A DNA stretch of 64,000 bases from Pseudomonas asiatica (GTDB lineage: Bacteria; Pseudomonadota; Gammaproteobacteria; Pseudomonadales; Pseudomonadaceae), in the NCBI RefSeq assembly GCF_040214835.1, contig NZ_CP157874.1, forward strand, positions 2,670,001 through 2,734,000, in the 5' to 3' direction. The notes below the pieces were generated by a model. That model saw nothing but the letters and a program-made list of their open reading frames with translations. It did no database searches and was not told the DNA's origin. The position numbers were made by a program, and so were the translations under genes. Of the stretch, positions 54,667 through 63,707 are shown piece after piece (position 1 is the stretch's first letter; the number at the start of each line of letters is the position of its first letter).

Positions 54667-55590
54667 CCCTGTGGGAGCGGGTTCACCCGCGAAGCAGGCG
54701 ACGCGGTGGATGGCACCGGCTAGGCCGGTGTTCGCGGGCGCGCCCGCTCCCACAGGTACGGCGCATTCCTTCAGCTGGTGGGGGCCCTGTGGGAGCGGGT
54801 TTACCCGCGAAGCAGGCGACGCGGTGGATGGCACCGGCTGCGCCGGTGTTCGCGGGTGAACCCGCTCCCACAGGTACGGCGCATTCCTTCAGCTGGTGGG
54901 TCCACCCTGTGGCAGCGGGCATGCCCGCGAAGCAAGCGACGCGGTGGATGGCACCGGCTAGGTCGGTGTTCGCGGGCGCGCCCGCTCCCACAGGTATGGT
55001 GCATTCCTTCGGCTGACGGGGACCCTGTAGGAGCGGGCATGCCCGCGAAGCAAGCGACGCGGTGGATGGCACCGGCTGCGCCGGTGTTCGCGGGTGAACC
55101 CGCTCCTACAGGTACGGCGCATTCCTTCAGCTGGTGGGTCCACCCTGTGGGAGCGGGCATGCCCGCGAAGCAAGCGACGCGGTGGATGGCACCGGCTAGG
55201 CCGGTGTTCGCGGGCGCGCCCGCTCCCACAGGTACGGCGCACTCCTTCAGCTGGTGGGGTCCCTGTGGGAGCGGGTTTACCCGCGAAGCAGGCGGTGCAG
55301 TGGATGGCACCGGCTACGCCGGTGTTCGCGGGTGAACCCGCTCCCACAGGTATGGTGCATTCCTTCGGCTGACGGGGGCCCTGTGGGAGCGGGCATGCCC
55401 GCGAAGCAGGCGGCGCGGTGGATGGCACCGGCCAGGCCGGTGTTCGCGGGCGCGCCCGCTCCCACAGGTACGGCGCATTCCTTCAGCTGGTGGGTCCACC
55501 CTGTGGGAGCGGGCATGCCCGCGAAGCAGGCGACGCGGTGGATGGCACCGGCTGCGCCGGTGTTCGCGGGTGAACCCGCTCCCACAGGTA
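54667..55590. repeat. Tandem array of eight REP-pair units (118-120 bp each)
   Basis: Units begin with CCCTGTGGGAGCGGG-type starts at 54667, 54785, 54905, 55023, 55143, 55261, 55379 and 55499 (period 118 or 120). Each has a left REP arm, the linker AAGCAGGCGACGCGGTGGAT, an internal CACCGG...CCGGTG stem and a right arm ending CCCGCTCCCACAGGTA. Right arms alternate strictly: GCGCGCCC in units 1, 3, 5 and 7 and TGAACCC in units 2, 4, 6 and 8. Short open frames through it are repeat artefacts. Confidence 0.95.
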
Positions 55591-55644
55591 TCGCGTGGCT
55601 ACCGTTCTGAGCTTCACCGGCGAAGGCAATGGGGCAAATACAAT

Positions 55645-57711
55645 TCAGACATGGCCGCTGCTGTTGACGATCCGCAGGCACAGCGCCTCATACGGGTCCA
55701 GGTTCACCATCAGGCGCCCATCCTCGGTCAAATCCCCTTCGACCGTTTCATTGATCATGTCGACCACCGGCCCCGGCGTGAACCCGGTCAGTTGCAGCTC
55801 CTCGGCAATCACTTCCTGGCCAAAATTCAGCGCAGTGATCTGGATGCCACGCCCGGCCGGCAGTTCATGCACCATTACCAGCAAGCCGGGGCTGCTGACT
55901 TCAGGTACCAGCACCTGGCGGCTGGTGGCGATGCCATAGGCCTGGCGCACCGCCAGCAGCTTCTTCACCTTGCAGGCAAACGAATCGCCATTTTCCAGCT
56001 GGCTGTCCAGGCTGCCATACAGCGCCCGGGCACGGGGCATGCCACGCACCGACGTCTGGGCCTGCGGCTCCAGCCCGGCCAGGTCGTAGCCGCCGCGGTG
56101 AATCCAGCGGGTATCGCCATCCAGCATCCGCTGCGCGACCGCTTCGGCGGGCAAGGGCAGGGCGCCCACCAGGTCCCAGCCGGACAGCGCCACCACCCCC
56201 GGCTGCATGGCGTTGTACATGACCAGCAGCAGGTGCACCTTCTGGATCAGCTCGATTTCTGCAACCCCGATCTGCCCGAGGTCGCGGATGCCCAGTGCGG
56301 CAGCGATCAGGCTGGCCGTGGTACAGGCTATGCCATTGGTGACGAAGCGCAGGTTGTAAGGCGCATGCTCGCCCGAGAGCCGTTCGTAGATCTCTTCGCG
56401 GATGTGTTCGCGCAGGATGCCGCCGGGCAAGGTCTGGCCTTTGTACAGGTACATGTCATGGGCATGCAGGGTCCAGAAATGCACCAGCTCCACGGTCAGC
56501 TCGTCATGGTTCTGCAGGGCATGGATCAGCGAGGCCGGGTCGATGCCGAAGGCATGCATCTCCTTGAGCATCAGGCGCAGGAATTCGGTGTCACCGGTCA
56601 GCAGCGCATGCTGGTAGGCCGGCCGGGTAATGAAATCGTAGGACAGGTCGGCACCGCCCCTGGACATCTGCGCGATGTCGTCGAGGGTCAGGTTCAGTTC
56701 CTGGAAGCTGAAACCGCCGGCCTTGCGGATCATGCCACCGATCAGCTGGTTGCCGACGATCGAAAGCGGGTGGCTTTCCGACCAGGCAGTGCCGCTGGCG
56801 CGGGTCTCCACGCCGAGAAAGCCGTTGGCATCCAGGCGCAGGCCGCGTGCACCCAGGCAGTCCAGGGCGTGCAGGGCATCGCCAATGATCATCTGCTGGG
56901 CGGCAAAGGTCGGGTCCAGCCAGTTCAGCGACGGCTGGCCTTCCTTGAAGTAGTGCAGGTACACCCAGCGCCGGGTCTTGCCATCCACACCGGTCACCGG
57001 CGGCGTGGCGCTCCAGTCGGTTTCCTTAACACCTGGTTCGAAGAAGATCACCCGTTGCAGCTGGCCGACGATGTAATGGCGGGCCTTGAGCTCGTCGCAC
57101 TGGGCCGGCAGCAGGTTGACCGCGTCGCGCCCGGCGGGCACTTCGGGCAGCAGCGGCCAGTCTTCTTCGCGGATTTCGACCATGTGGTACAGCCCCGGGT
57201 AGGGGCCGTGGGCCAGCTCGGCCAGGCGGAAGTCGGCGCCCTTGCCCGTGTGCGAGGGGATCAGGTCGTCGATGGTCACGGCGTTGTGCGCGGCGGCCAT
57301 GCGGCTCATCTGGATCAGCTCCTGCTCGCTGCCGTACAGCGGGTCGATGTCGAAACTGATGCGGTCGAAGTTGCCGTCCACGCTGGGGGTGAGTTCACGA
57401 CCACGAATGCCGCCGGACAGCTTGATGGGGCCGGTGTGCAGGCCCTGGATGCCGATCTCCGACAAGCGCTTCCACAGCGCTTCGTGGGCCAGGGCACCGA
57501 GCACCGAACAGCCTTCGGGGGCGATGATGGCGTCGGGGTAGACGGTCAGCCAGACCGAAGCGATTTCAGTGGCGCGGCGGGGCTGGGCTTCGGCGTAGGG
57601 CTGCTGCCACAGGCGCGACTGGCCCGAGTACAGGTGGGTGCGTTGCTGGGAGGCCCTGAGCATGGCGCGGTCTTCGAGCCATTTGACGTATGACGGGTCG
57701 GGTTGGGTCAT
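55645..57711 (-). CDS. GH13 alpha-glucosyl enzyme, trehalose-synthase-like
   Basis: A 688-residue alpha-amylase-superfamily enzyme. The catalytic nucleophile lies in [10 protein letters not shown] near residue 295, the acid/base candidate Glu in F-S-F-Q-E-L-N-L near 337, and the third acid in Q-N-H-D-E-L-T near 405. The closest functional picture I recall is a trehalose-synthase-like or maltose-interconverting enzyme in P. putida; the exact reaction is inferred. AGAGGACGCGAA precedes the ATG. It is convergent with the REP array. Confidence 0.75.
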   Translation of the reverse strand: MTQPDPSYVKWLEDRAMLRASQQRTHLYSGQSRLWQQPYAEAQPRRATEIASVWLTVYPDAIIAPEGCSVLGALAHEALWKRLSEIGIQGLHTGPIKLSGGIRGRELTPSVDGNFDRISFDIDPLYGSEQELIQMSRMAAAHNAVTIDDLIPSHTGKGADFRLAELAHGPYPGLYHMVEIREEDWPLLPEVPAGRDAVNLLPAQCDELKARHYIVGQLQRVIFFEPGVKETDWSATPPVTGVDGKTRRWVYLHYFKEGQPSLNWLDPTFAAQQMIIGDALHALDCLGARGLRLDANGFLGVETRASGTAWSESHPLSIVGNQLIGGMIRKAGGFSFQELNLTLDDIAQMSRGGADLSYDFITRPAYQHALLTGDTEFLRLMLKEMHAFGIDPASLIHALQNHDELTVELVHFWTLHAHDMYLYKGQTLPGGILREHIREEIYERLSGEHAPYNLRFVTNGIACTTASLIAAALGIRDLGQIGVAEIELIQKVHLLLVMYNAMQPGVVALSGWDLVGALPLPAEAVAQRMLDGDTRWIHRGGYDLAGLEPQAQTSVRGMPRARALYGSLDSQLENGDSFACKVKKLLAVRQAYGIATSRQVLVPEVSSPGLLVMVHELPAGRGIQITALNFGQEVIAEELQLTGFTPGPVVDMINETVEGDLTEDGRLMVNLDPYEALCLRIVNSSGHV

Positions 57712-57794
57712 TTCGCGTCCTCTTTGCGTGTCGGCAGCGGCTCAGGTTATGACGGCTGTGGCGGCTGATCGTTCGGCTTGAGTATGGTTTGGCT

Positions 57795-57880
57795 GCTTCG
57801 CGGGCGCGCCCGCTCCCACAGCGGTCTCCACACACGTTGAGAACAGTGCAATACCTGTGGGAGCGGGCATGCCCGCGAAG
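57795..57880. repeat. REP element pair
   Basis: CTTCGCGGGCGCGCCCGCTC with CCACA on the left, and CCTGTGGGAGCGGGCATGCC with CGCGAAG on the right. It lies in the 203 bp between the GH13 gene start and the end of the TIGR03915 gene. Confidence 0.87.
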
Positions 57881-57914
57881 AAATCCCCACTGATCAAGGT
57901 TTGCGAATACGCAA

Positions 57915-58751
57915 CTACCGTGTGGGCTTGCTGATCTGTTTGCCAGCCTGGGAGGCGACTTCCAGGGCTTGGCCATCCCGTTGCTTGCCTTGCCGAGCCA
58001 GGCCTTCGAGCTGCGGAATCAGCATGCCCTCCGGTAAATGACGCCAGAACCGCCCGGGCATGTGCAGGCGCAAGGCGTCGGGGTTGAGGCGGGCAGGGTT
58101 GAAGGTATGGCGATAGTAGGTGCGCCACAATTCGGCGCCAGGGTCTTCGGCGTTGCGGGCCCACTGGCGCCAGGGCTCGGGGCACTGGCGCTGGTAGTCG
58201 AATGCCTGGCCGTCGAAGCGTATGCCGTCGTGCGCCGTGGCAATCATCCAGCGCAAACGCCCCAGGCGGTCGGCGAAATGTGCACTGGCGCTTTCCAGAA
58301 TGTCATGCGCCGGCTCGTGATAGGCCACCAGGTCGAGTTGCAGCTGTTCAGCCAATACTTCGGGTAGTGGCACGAAGCGTACAAACGCATGCAGGTGGTG
58401 CGCTTCGCGATTGACCTGCTTGATCCGTCTTTGCAGCTCGCTGCCCAGTCGGTCACCCGCCAGCATTGCAGTGCGGTCGCCATGGGCCACCCGCCAAAGT
58501 ACCTCGTAAAGCAGGTTCCAGCGGTGCTCGCCACGGTAGCGGGCGGCCTGTTCCAGCTGGCTCAGCAGCGCCGCTGGCACCTTGGCGCGAAAAGGACCGG
58601 AGCCTTCCGGCAGCGCTGTCGGTACGGCCAGCAAATCAGCCACCGGCCCTTGCGCCCAGGTCACCTCCGACGGGTCGATGCCATGCCCCAACAACACCCG
58701 GGCCTGGTCACGCCAGGTGGCGAACAGGCCGTCGCAGTCGAGCGCGATCAT
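57915..58751 (-). CDS. TIGR03915-family putative DNA repair protein
   Basis: A 278-residue protein. It begins M-I-A-L-D-C-D-G-L-F and carries the family landmarks R-F-V-P-L-P near residue 120, Y-H-E-P-A-H-D-I-L near 139 and R-W-M-I-A-T-A-H-D-G near 165. Homologues sit beside the TIGR03916 radical-SAM protein and sometimes a uracil-DNA-glycosylase-like domain. The ATG at 58751 overlaps the radical-SAM stop by 4 bp, so both are co-translated; the GTG 6 bp earlier is less likely. The biochemical role is not established. Confidence 0.83.
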   Translation of the reverse strand: MIALDCDGLFATWRDQARVLLGHGIDPSEVTWAQGPVADLLAVPTALPEGSGPFRAKVPAALLSQLEQAARYRGEHRWNLLYEVLWRVAHGDRTAMLAGDRLGSELQRRIKQVNREAHHLHAFVRFVPLPEVLAEQLQLDLVAYHEPAHDILESASAHFADRLGRLRWMIATAHDGIRFDGQAFDYQRQCPEPWRQWARNAEDPGAELWRTYYRHTFNPARLNPDALRLHMPGRFWRHLPEGMLIPQLEGLARQGKQRDGQALEVASQAGKQISKPTR

Positions 58752-59968
58752 CCCCACAAGCCCATCTGCACCGGCGCCTGCGGCTCACGCAAGCGCGCCC
58801 TCAGCAGGCCGCTGCGCAGCTCGGCCTGGGCCGGGCGGTAGTCGCTGGTGACAATGAACGGCCGCGCCTTGTCCAGCACGCAGCGCAGCTGGATCAGGTC
58901 ATCGTAGCGAATGCGCCGTTCGCGTCGCAGGGCTACCAGGCGCTGCACGCTGCGCAGGCCGATGCCGGGGATGCGCGCCAGTAGCGCCGGCTCGGCACGG
59001 TTCACGTCCAGCGGGAACACTTCGCGGTTGGCCAGCGCCCAGGCCAGCTTGGGGTCGATGTCCAGTGCCAGGTTGCCGCTCTGGCCCAGCAGCTCGCCGG
59101 CCTTGTAGCCATAGCCACGTAGCAGGAAGTCAGCCTGGTACAGGCGGTGCTCGCGCAGCAGCGGTGGTGCGGCCAGGGGGACGCTGCCGGGGCTGTCAGG
59201 GATGGGGCTGAAGGCGGAGTAATACACGCGCTTGAGGCCATAGCCTTGGTACAGCGATTCGGCATTGCGCAGCAATGTGCTGTCATCGGTGCTGTCGGCC
59301 CCTACGATCACCTGGGTGCTTTGCCCGGCCGGGGTAAAGCGCGGCGCCTTGGGTTCGTGGGCCACGGCTTGCTGGCCCTGGTGGATCACGCCCATGGCCT
59401 GGCGAATGGTGTGCGCCTGTTTCTCCGGTGCCAGGCGTTTCAGGCTGGCGTCGGTCGGCAGCTCGATGTTGACGCTGAGCCGGTCTGCCAGGCGCCCGGC
59501 CTCTTCGATCAGCAACGGGTCGGCATCGGGGATGGTCTTGAGGTGGATGTAGCCACGGAAGTCGTGCTCTTCGCGCAACAGCTTCGCCACGCGGATCAGC
59601 TGCTCCATGGTGTAGTCAGCAGACCGGATGATGCCGGAGCTGAGGAACAGGCCGCTGATGCAGTTGCGCCGGTAGAAGTCCAGGGTCAGCCGGACCACTT
59701 CCTCAGGGCTGAAGCGCGCGCGTGGCACGTTGCTGGAGCGGCGGTTGACGCAGTACTGGCAGTCGTAGAGGCAAAAGTTGGTCAGTAGCACCTTGAGCAG
59801 CGAGACGCAGCGCCCGTCGGGGGTGTAGCTGTGACAGATGCCCATGCCATTGGTAGCACCCAGGCCATCAGCCCCGCGCGAGTTGCGCTTGGGCGCGCCG
59901 CTGCTGGCGCAGGATGCGTCGTACTTGGCAGCATCGGCAAGGATGCCGAGTTTGGCGATGAGTTGCAT
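58748..59968 (-). CDS. TIGR03916-family radical-SAM putative DNA modification/repair protein
   Basis: A 406-residue protein. The 4Fe-4S cluster motif C-L-Y-D-C-Q-Y-C (Cys66, Cys70, Cys73) has the CxxxCxxC spacing of radical-SAM enzymes. A helix-hairpin-helix-like region (I-P-G-I-G-L-R-S-V-Q-R-L-V near residue 345) suggests DNA contact. A LexA-type box lies 17 bp upstream of the ATG. It is coupled to the TIGR03915 gene. The substrate is unknown; a DNA lesion or modification is plausible. Confidence 0.85.
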   Translation of the reverse strand: MQLIAKLGILADAAKYDASCASSGAPKRNSRGADGLGATNGMGICHSYTPDGRCVSLLKVLLTNFCLYDCQYCVNRRSSNVPRARFSPEEVVRLTLDFYRRNCISGLFLSSGIIRSADYTMEQLIRVAKLLREEHDFRGYIHLKTIPDADPLLIEEAGRLADRLSVNIELPTDASLKRLAPEKQAHTIRQAMGVIHQGQQAVAHEPKAPRFTPAGQSTQVIVGADSTDDSTLLRNAESLYQGYGLKRVYYSAFSPIPDSPGSVPLAAPPLLREHRLYQADFLLRGYGYKAGELLGQSGNLALDIDPKLAWALANREVFPLDVNRAEPALLARIPGIGLRSVQRLVALRRERRIRYDDLIQLRCVLDKARPFIVTSDYRPAQAELRSGLLRARLREPQAPVQMGLWG

Positions 59969-59985
59969 GGGGCTGACCTGTGATA

Positions 59986-60001
59986 CTGAATATTCATACA
60001 G
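59986..60001 (-). promoter_or_regulatory. LexA (SOS) box
   Basis: CTG-N10-CAG with an AT-rich centre: CTGAATATTCATACAG, extended outwards as ATACTG...CAGTAT. It matches the gammaproteobacterial LexA consensus and lies 17 bp upstream of the radical-SAM gene start, where it would overlap the promoter or early leader. Predicted effect: induction of the radical-SAM/TIGR03915 pair on DNA damage. Confidence 0.8.
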
Positions 60002-60055
60002 TATTTTGAGATGTGACGGATTGCAAGCGATTGTGCGCCGGCCATGCCCGACTAC

Positions 60056-60138
60056 CTTGGCGGGCAGCCCGCTCCCACAGGGTTAGCGCGTAGCCTGAGT
60101 TCGGCGCCAAACCTTTGGGAGCAAGCGTGCCCGCGAAG
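60056..60138. repeat. Degenerate REP element
   Basis: CTTGGCGGGCAGCCCGCTCC with CACAGGG on the left and TTTGGGAGCAAGCGTGCCCG with CGAAG on the right. Both arms have mutations relative to intact copies. It lies between the radical-SAM promoter and the GT39 gene end. Confidence 0.65.
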
Positions 60139-60161
60139 TCCTGCAGAAACGTTGGCAGGCA

Positions 60162-61682
60162 CTAAGGCGAGCCCGTCCAGGCGAAGTGGTAGACGTGGCT
60201 GGGGGCCGTGGCCTGGCACTGGCCGTTATCGGCATCGGCACCGACCACATACCACTCTGCGCGCGAGGTCTCGCCCAGCCTGCGTGCCTTGTCGGCACTG
60301 AAGCAGCGGCCCAGCTCCGAAGCCGGTACCAGGGTGAAGGCCGTGGGGTTGTGGCGCAGCCAGTAAGCGGCCGTGTCCGCCCTGGACTGGCCGGTGAAAC
60401 CGAAGTGCACGATGGGTTGTCGGGCAAACAGCCAATGCCCCTCGCGCCAGTTGACCAGCACCAACTCGGCGCCGCCGGTGGCCCGCGCGGCTTCACTCAT
60501 CAATGTCTCATGCGGGTTGCGGCCTTCCTTCAGCGGCTCGACGAAGCCGCGCGCGAACCACAGCGCGAACCATGCCAGGGCCACGGCAGTGAACGCCTTG
60601 CGCCAGGCCGGCCGGCGCTGCAGCCAGCGCTTGAGCAGCCACGGCAGCAGTGGCGCGATGGCCAGCACCAGACCCGGCAGCGCCGGGAAGATGTACAGCT
60701 TGCGCTTGCCGCTGCTGAGGCTGAAAAACAACAGCACCAGCACCACCCAGCCGAGCAGCAGCAGAAAGCGCGCGTCGCGTTTTTGCAGCTGCCGGCGCCA
60801 GGCCGGTACCAGCCAGGGCAGGGCCAGCACCAGTGGCAGCCAGTATTTGGGGATGACCTTGACGAAGAAGTACCAGAACGGTTCGCGATGGTCCCAGGCA
60901 TTGGCATAGCGGCTGGCGGTCTGGCGCAGCAGGATTTCCTTCAAATAGGCCAGCTCCGCCGCGCCACCGCCATGGGCGATCGAAACCAGCAGTGGCAGCA
61001 GCCACACCGCGCAACCGGCCAGCAGCCACGCCAGCCCCAGGCTCCAGCGCCAACCCTGGCCGGGCATGGCCACCACCCCGTGCCAGCGGTGGCGCACCGC
61101 CCAGGCATAGGGCAGCAATAGCAGCGCCGGGACAAAGCCCACGCCCTTGCTGATAATGCCCAGGCCCATCGCCGCGCAGGCCAGGTAGAACCAGCCCCAG
61201 GCCGGCCCGAGCAGCAAGTGGCGCAGCATGCCGTAGAAACCCAGTGCCACCCACAGGCACAGGAAGCTGTCGATCTGCCCGGTGCGCAGGATGCTGTAGC
61301 TCTGGTAGGTGGCCAGGAACAACAAGGCGGCGATCACGCCGATGCGCCGGTTCCACAGGCGCCGCCCCAGGTCATGCAGCACCCAGGTAATGGTCGCCGC
61401 CGACAGCAACCCTGGCAGGTACAGGGCAACCTTGGGCGAGCCGGTGAGGTGGCTGAACAGGGCCACGGTCCACATGAACAGCGGCGGCTTGTCGCCGTAG
61501 ATTTCCGCCGCCCGGTGGGGGATGAACCAGTTGCCGCTCTGCAGCATTTCCAGGGCGACGCCGAGAAAGCGTTCTTCATCCACATTCATCGGCTGGCGCC
61601 AGCCGATACCCGCGCCCACCAGCAACACCGCGAGGGCAATCAGGGCCAGGCGTTCGGCCCCGAGCGTGTTGAACCTTGGCAA
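60162..61682 (-). CDS. ArnT/PMT-like GT39 family glycosyltransferase
   Basis: A 506-residue polytopic inner-membrane protein. The first periplasmic loop contains the catalytic acidic pair in M-N-V-D-E-E-R-F-L (Asp35, Glu36), followed by Y-G-D-K-P-P-L-F near residue 62. Such enzymes transfer a sugar from undecaprenyl phosphate to lipid A, core or protein. The start is TTG at 61682, with AAGGA 9 nt upstream and the preceding gene's stop 3 bp before it. It is the last gene of the operon. Confidence 0.85.
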   Translation of the reverse strand: MPRFNTLGAERLALIALAVLLVGAGIGWRQPMNVDEERFLGVALEMLQSGNWFIPHRAAEIYGDKPPLFMWTVALFSHLTGSPKVALYLPGLLSAATITWVLHDLGRRLWNRRIGVIAALLFLATYQSYSILRTGQIDSFLCLWVALGFYGMLRHLLLGPAWGWFYLACAAMGLGIISKGVGFVPALLLLPYAWAVRHRWHGVVAMPGQGWRWSLGLAWLLAGCAVWLLPLLVSIAHGGGAAELAYLKEILLRQTASRYANAWDHREPFWYFFVKVIPKYWLPLVLALPWLVPAWRRQLQKRDARFLLLLGWVVLVLLFFSLSSGKRKLYIFPALPGLVLAIAPLLPWLLKRWLQRRPAWRKAFTAVALAWFALWFARGFVEPLKEGRNPHETLMSEAARATGGAELVLVNWREGHWLFARQPIVHFGFTGQSRADTAAYWLRHNPTAFTLVPASELGRCFSADKARRLGETSRAEWYVVGADADNGQCQATAPSHVYHFAWTGSP

Positions 61683-61685
61683 GGG

Positions 61686-61958
61686 CTATTCCTTCTGTTC
61701 CTGGTGGCGGGCGATCAGCTGCAGGTTGCGCAGGTAGACCAGGAAGCCGAAGCTCTGGCCGATGATGAACACCGGGTCCTGGCGATAGATGGCGTAGGTC
61801 AGCAGCAGCGCGCTGCCGAGCATGCTCAGGTACCAGAAGCCCACCGGGATCACGCTGCGGCGCTTGAACTCGCTGTACAGCCACTGCAACACGAAGCGCC
61901 CGGTAAATACGGCCTGGCCGGCGAAACCGATGACCAGCCACAGGGTTTCGCGGGTCAT
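61686..61958 (-). CDS. Lipid A biosynthesis N-terminal (LAB_N) domain membrane protein
   Basis: A 90-residue protein with three hydrophobic segments. R-F-V-L-Q-W-L-Y-S-E near residues 21-30 and R-S-V-I-P-V-G-F-W-Y-L-S near 34-45 are characteristic of the LAB_N domain, often found between a GT2 and a GT39/GT83 gene. It may present or flip the lipid-linked sugar. It overlaps the GT2 gene stop by 4 bp. Confidence 0.82.
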   Translation of the reverse strand: MTRETLWLVIGFAGQAVFTGRFVLQWLYSEFKRRSVIPVGFWYLSMLGSALLLTYAIYRQDPVFIIGQSFGFLVYLRNLQLIARHQEQKE

Positions 61959-62698
61959 CCTTCGAACTCCTGGGGGCGCGTGTCCAGGCGGGTGCGACGG
62001 ATCAGCCACCAGACCCCGAACAGGTCGAGGATGCCGACCAGGGCGCGGTCCAGGTTGCCGTACTTGGACACCCCGGCCTGACGTGGCCGGTGGTTGACCG
62101 GGTGAACCAGCATGCGGCCGTTGTGGCGCAGGATCAGCGCCGGGATGAAGCGGTGCATGTGGTCGAAGTAGGGCAGGCGCAGGAAGGCCGCGCGTTCGAT
62201 CAGCTTCAGCCCGCAGCCGGTGTCTGGCGTGGCGTCCTTGAGCAAGCGGCTGCGCAGGCCGTTGGCAAGCCGCGACGCCCAGCGTTTGCTGGCGCTGTCG
62301 CGGCGGTTGACCCGGTGCCCGGCCACCAGCTTGACGCCGCCGGCCAGGTCCTGGTTGGCGCGCACCAGGGCCAGCATGCCGGGGATGTCCGCGGGGTCGT
62401 TCTGGCCGTCCCCGTCCAGGGTCGCCAGCCAGCGCCCGCGCGCCGCCTGGGCGGCATGCCACAGCGAGGTGCTCTGGCCCAGCGAGCGCTCGTGACGGAG
62501 GATGCGCAGTTGCGTGTAGCCCTGGCTTTTCAGTTGCAGCAGTACGCTCAGGGTGCGGTCGCTGCTGCCGTCATCGACCACCAGTACTTCATGGTCTTCG
62601 GCCGCCAGTGCGATGCGTATTTCCATCAAGAGTGACGGCAGGTTGTCGACCTCGTTCCTGGCGGGAATGAGCACCGAGAGGTCAAGTGGATCTGTCAT
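61955..62698 (-). CDS. GT2-family glycosyltransferase (polyprenyl-phosphate sugar synthase type)
   Basis: A 247-residue cytosolic transferase. The GT-A fold motifs are S-V-L-I-P-A-R-N-E near residues 9-17, V-V-D-D-G-S-S-D near 44-51 and the D-G-D-G-Q-N-D-P metal site near 93-100. The size and motif set match DPM1-like enzymes that make polyprenyl-phosphate sugars; unlike ArnC it lacks C-terminal membrane helices. The ATG at 62698 was chosen by the fold start; the longer upstream frame overlaps the epimerase gene. Confidence 0.87.
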   Translation of the reverse strand: MTDPLDLSVLIPARNEVDNLPSLLMEIRIALAAEDHEVLVVDDGSSDRTLSVLLQLKSQGYTQLRILRHERSLGQSTSLWHAAQAARGRWLATLDGDGQNDPADIPGMLALVRANQDLAGGVKLVAGHRVNRRDSASKRWASRLANGLRSRLLKDATPDTGCGLKLIERAAFLRLPYFDHMHRFIPALILRHNGRMLVHPVNHRPRQAGVSKYGNLDRALVGILDLFGVWWLIRRTRLDTRPQEFEG

Positions 62699-62732
62699 GA
62701 GGCTACCTGTGATCTTGTTGTGATTGCGCGGC

Positions 62733-63707
62733 TCAGACCCGGTAGAAATCCCGGTACCAGCCAACGAAGGCGTTGACGCCGTGTTCCAGCGATGTGCCGG
62801 GGGTGTAGTCGATCCAGCGTGCCAGCGAGCCGACGTCGGCCCAGGTTTCCAGCACATCACCTGCTTGCAGCGGCAGGTAGTCGCGTCGGGCCTTGATGCC
62901 CAAGGCATGCTCCAGGCATTCGACGAAGTGCAGCAGCCGTACCGGCTGACCTCGGCCAATGTTGAACAGCTGGCAGGGCGGTTGCCCCTCGGCCGGCAGT
63001 GGCGGCTTCAGGCGCAGGCGCACAATGCTCTCGACGATGTCGTCGATGTAGGTGAAGTCGCGCCCCATCAGGCCGTTGTTGTAGACCTCGATCGGCCGGC
63101 CCTCGAGCATGGCGCGGGTGAACTTGAACGGCGCCATGTCGGGGCGGCCCCAGGGGCCGTATACGGTAAAGAAGCGCAGGCCGGTGGTCGGCAGCTGGTA
63201 CAGGTGTGCGTAGCTGTGCGCCATCAGTTCATTGGCGCGCTTGCTGGCGGCATACAGCGACAGCGGTTGCTCGACCGGGTCGTCGACGCTGAACGGCAGC
63301 TTGGCGTTGGCACCGTACACCGAACTGCTGGAGGCGTAGATCAGGTGGCGGGTTGGCTGCTGGCGGCAGGCCTCGAGGATGTTGAGAAAGCCGACCAGGT
63401 TGGCCTGGCCATAGGCGCCGGGGTTGTCCAGCGAATAGCGCACCCCGGCCTGGGCTGCCAGGTGGATCACTTCACTGAACGCCTGGCCGGCGAACAGCTG
63501 TTGCAGTTCGCTCGGGTGGGCGATGTCGAGGGTGTGGAAGCGGAAATTGGCAAAGCCGAACAACTGCTGCAGGCGCGCCAGCTTCAGCTGGACGCTGTAG
63601 TAGGCGTTGAGGTTGTCGATGCCGACCACCTCGATGCCTGCTTCGCACAGGCGCCGCGCAACGTGGTAGCCGATGAAGCCGGCCACGCCGGTAATCAGTA
63701 CGGGCAT
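62733..63707 (-). CDS. UDP-glucuronate epimerase-like NAD-dependent epimerase
   Basis: A 324-residue extended SDR. The NAD loop is V-L-I-T-G-V-A-G-F-I-G near residues 3-13, the serine region S-S-S-S-V-Y-G near residue 122, and the catalytic Y-A-A-S-K near 150. A-A-Q-A-G-V-R-Y-S-L near residue 82 matches the UDP-glucuronate 4-epimerase group, which makes UDP-galacturonate. Its start overlaps the upstream ugd gene by 13 bp. Confidence 0.88.
   Translation of the reverse strand: MPVLITGVAGFIGYHVARRLCEAGIEVVGIDNLNAYYSVQLKLARLQQLFGFANFRFHTLDIAHPSELQQLFAGQAFSEVIHLAAQAGVRYSLDNPGAYGQANLVGFLNILEACRQQPTRHLIYASSSSVYGANAKLPFSVDDPVEQPLSLYAASKRANELMAHSYAHLYQLPTTGLRFFTVYGPWGRPDMAPFKFTRAMLEGRPIEVYNNGLMGRDFTYIDDIVESIVRLRLKPPLPAEGQPPCQLFNIGRGQPVRLLHFVECLEHALGIKARRDYLPLQAGDVLETWADVGSLARWIDYTPGTSLEHGVNAFVGWYRDFYRV

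Noticed and set aside
54667..55590. CRISPR array
   Set aside because: The repeat unit is long (118-120 bp), nearly identical throughout and has no unique spacers; no cas genes are present.
54489..55681. Several overlapping frames of 60-185 residues with repeated W-E-R-V-Y-P-R and G-A-G-L-P-A-K patterns
   Set aside because: They are translations of the REP array in different frames, with no independent ribosome-binding sites or family matches.
55570..57693. A 707-residue plus-strand frame opposite the GH13 gene
   Set aside because: Antisense shadow of a gene with all GH13 catalytic motifs.
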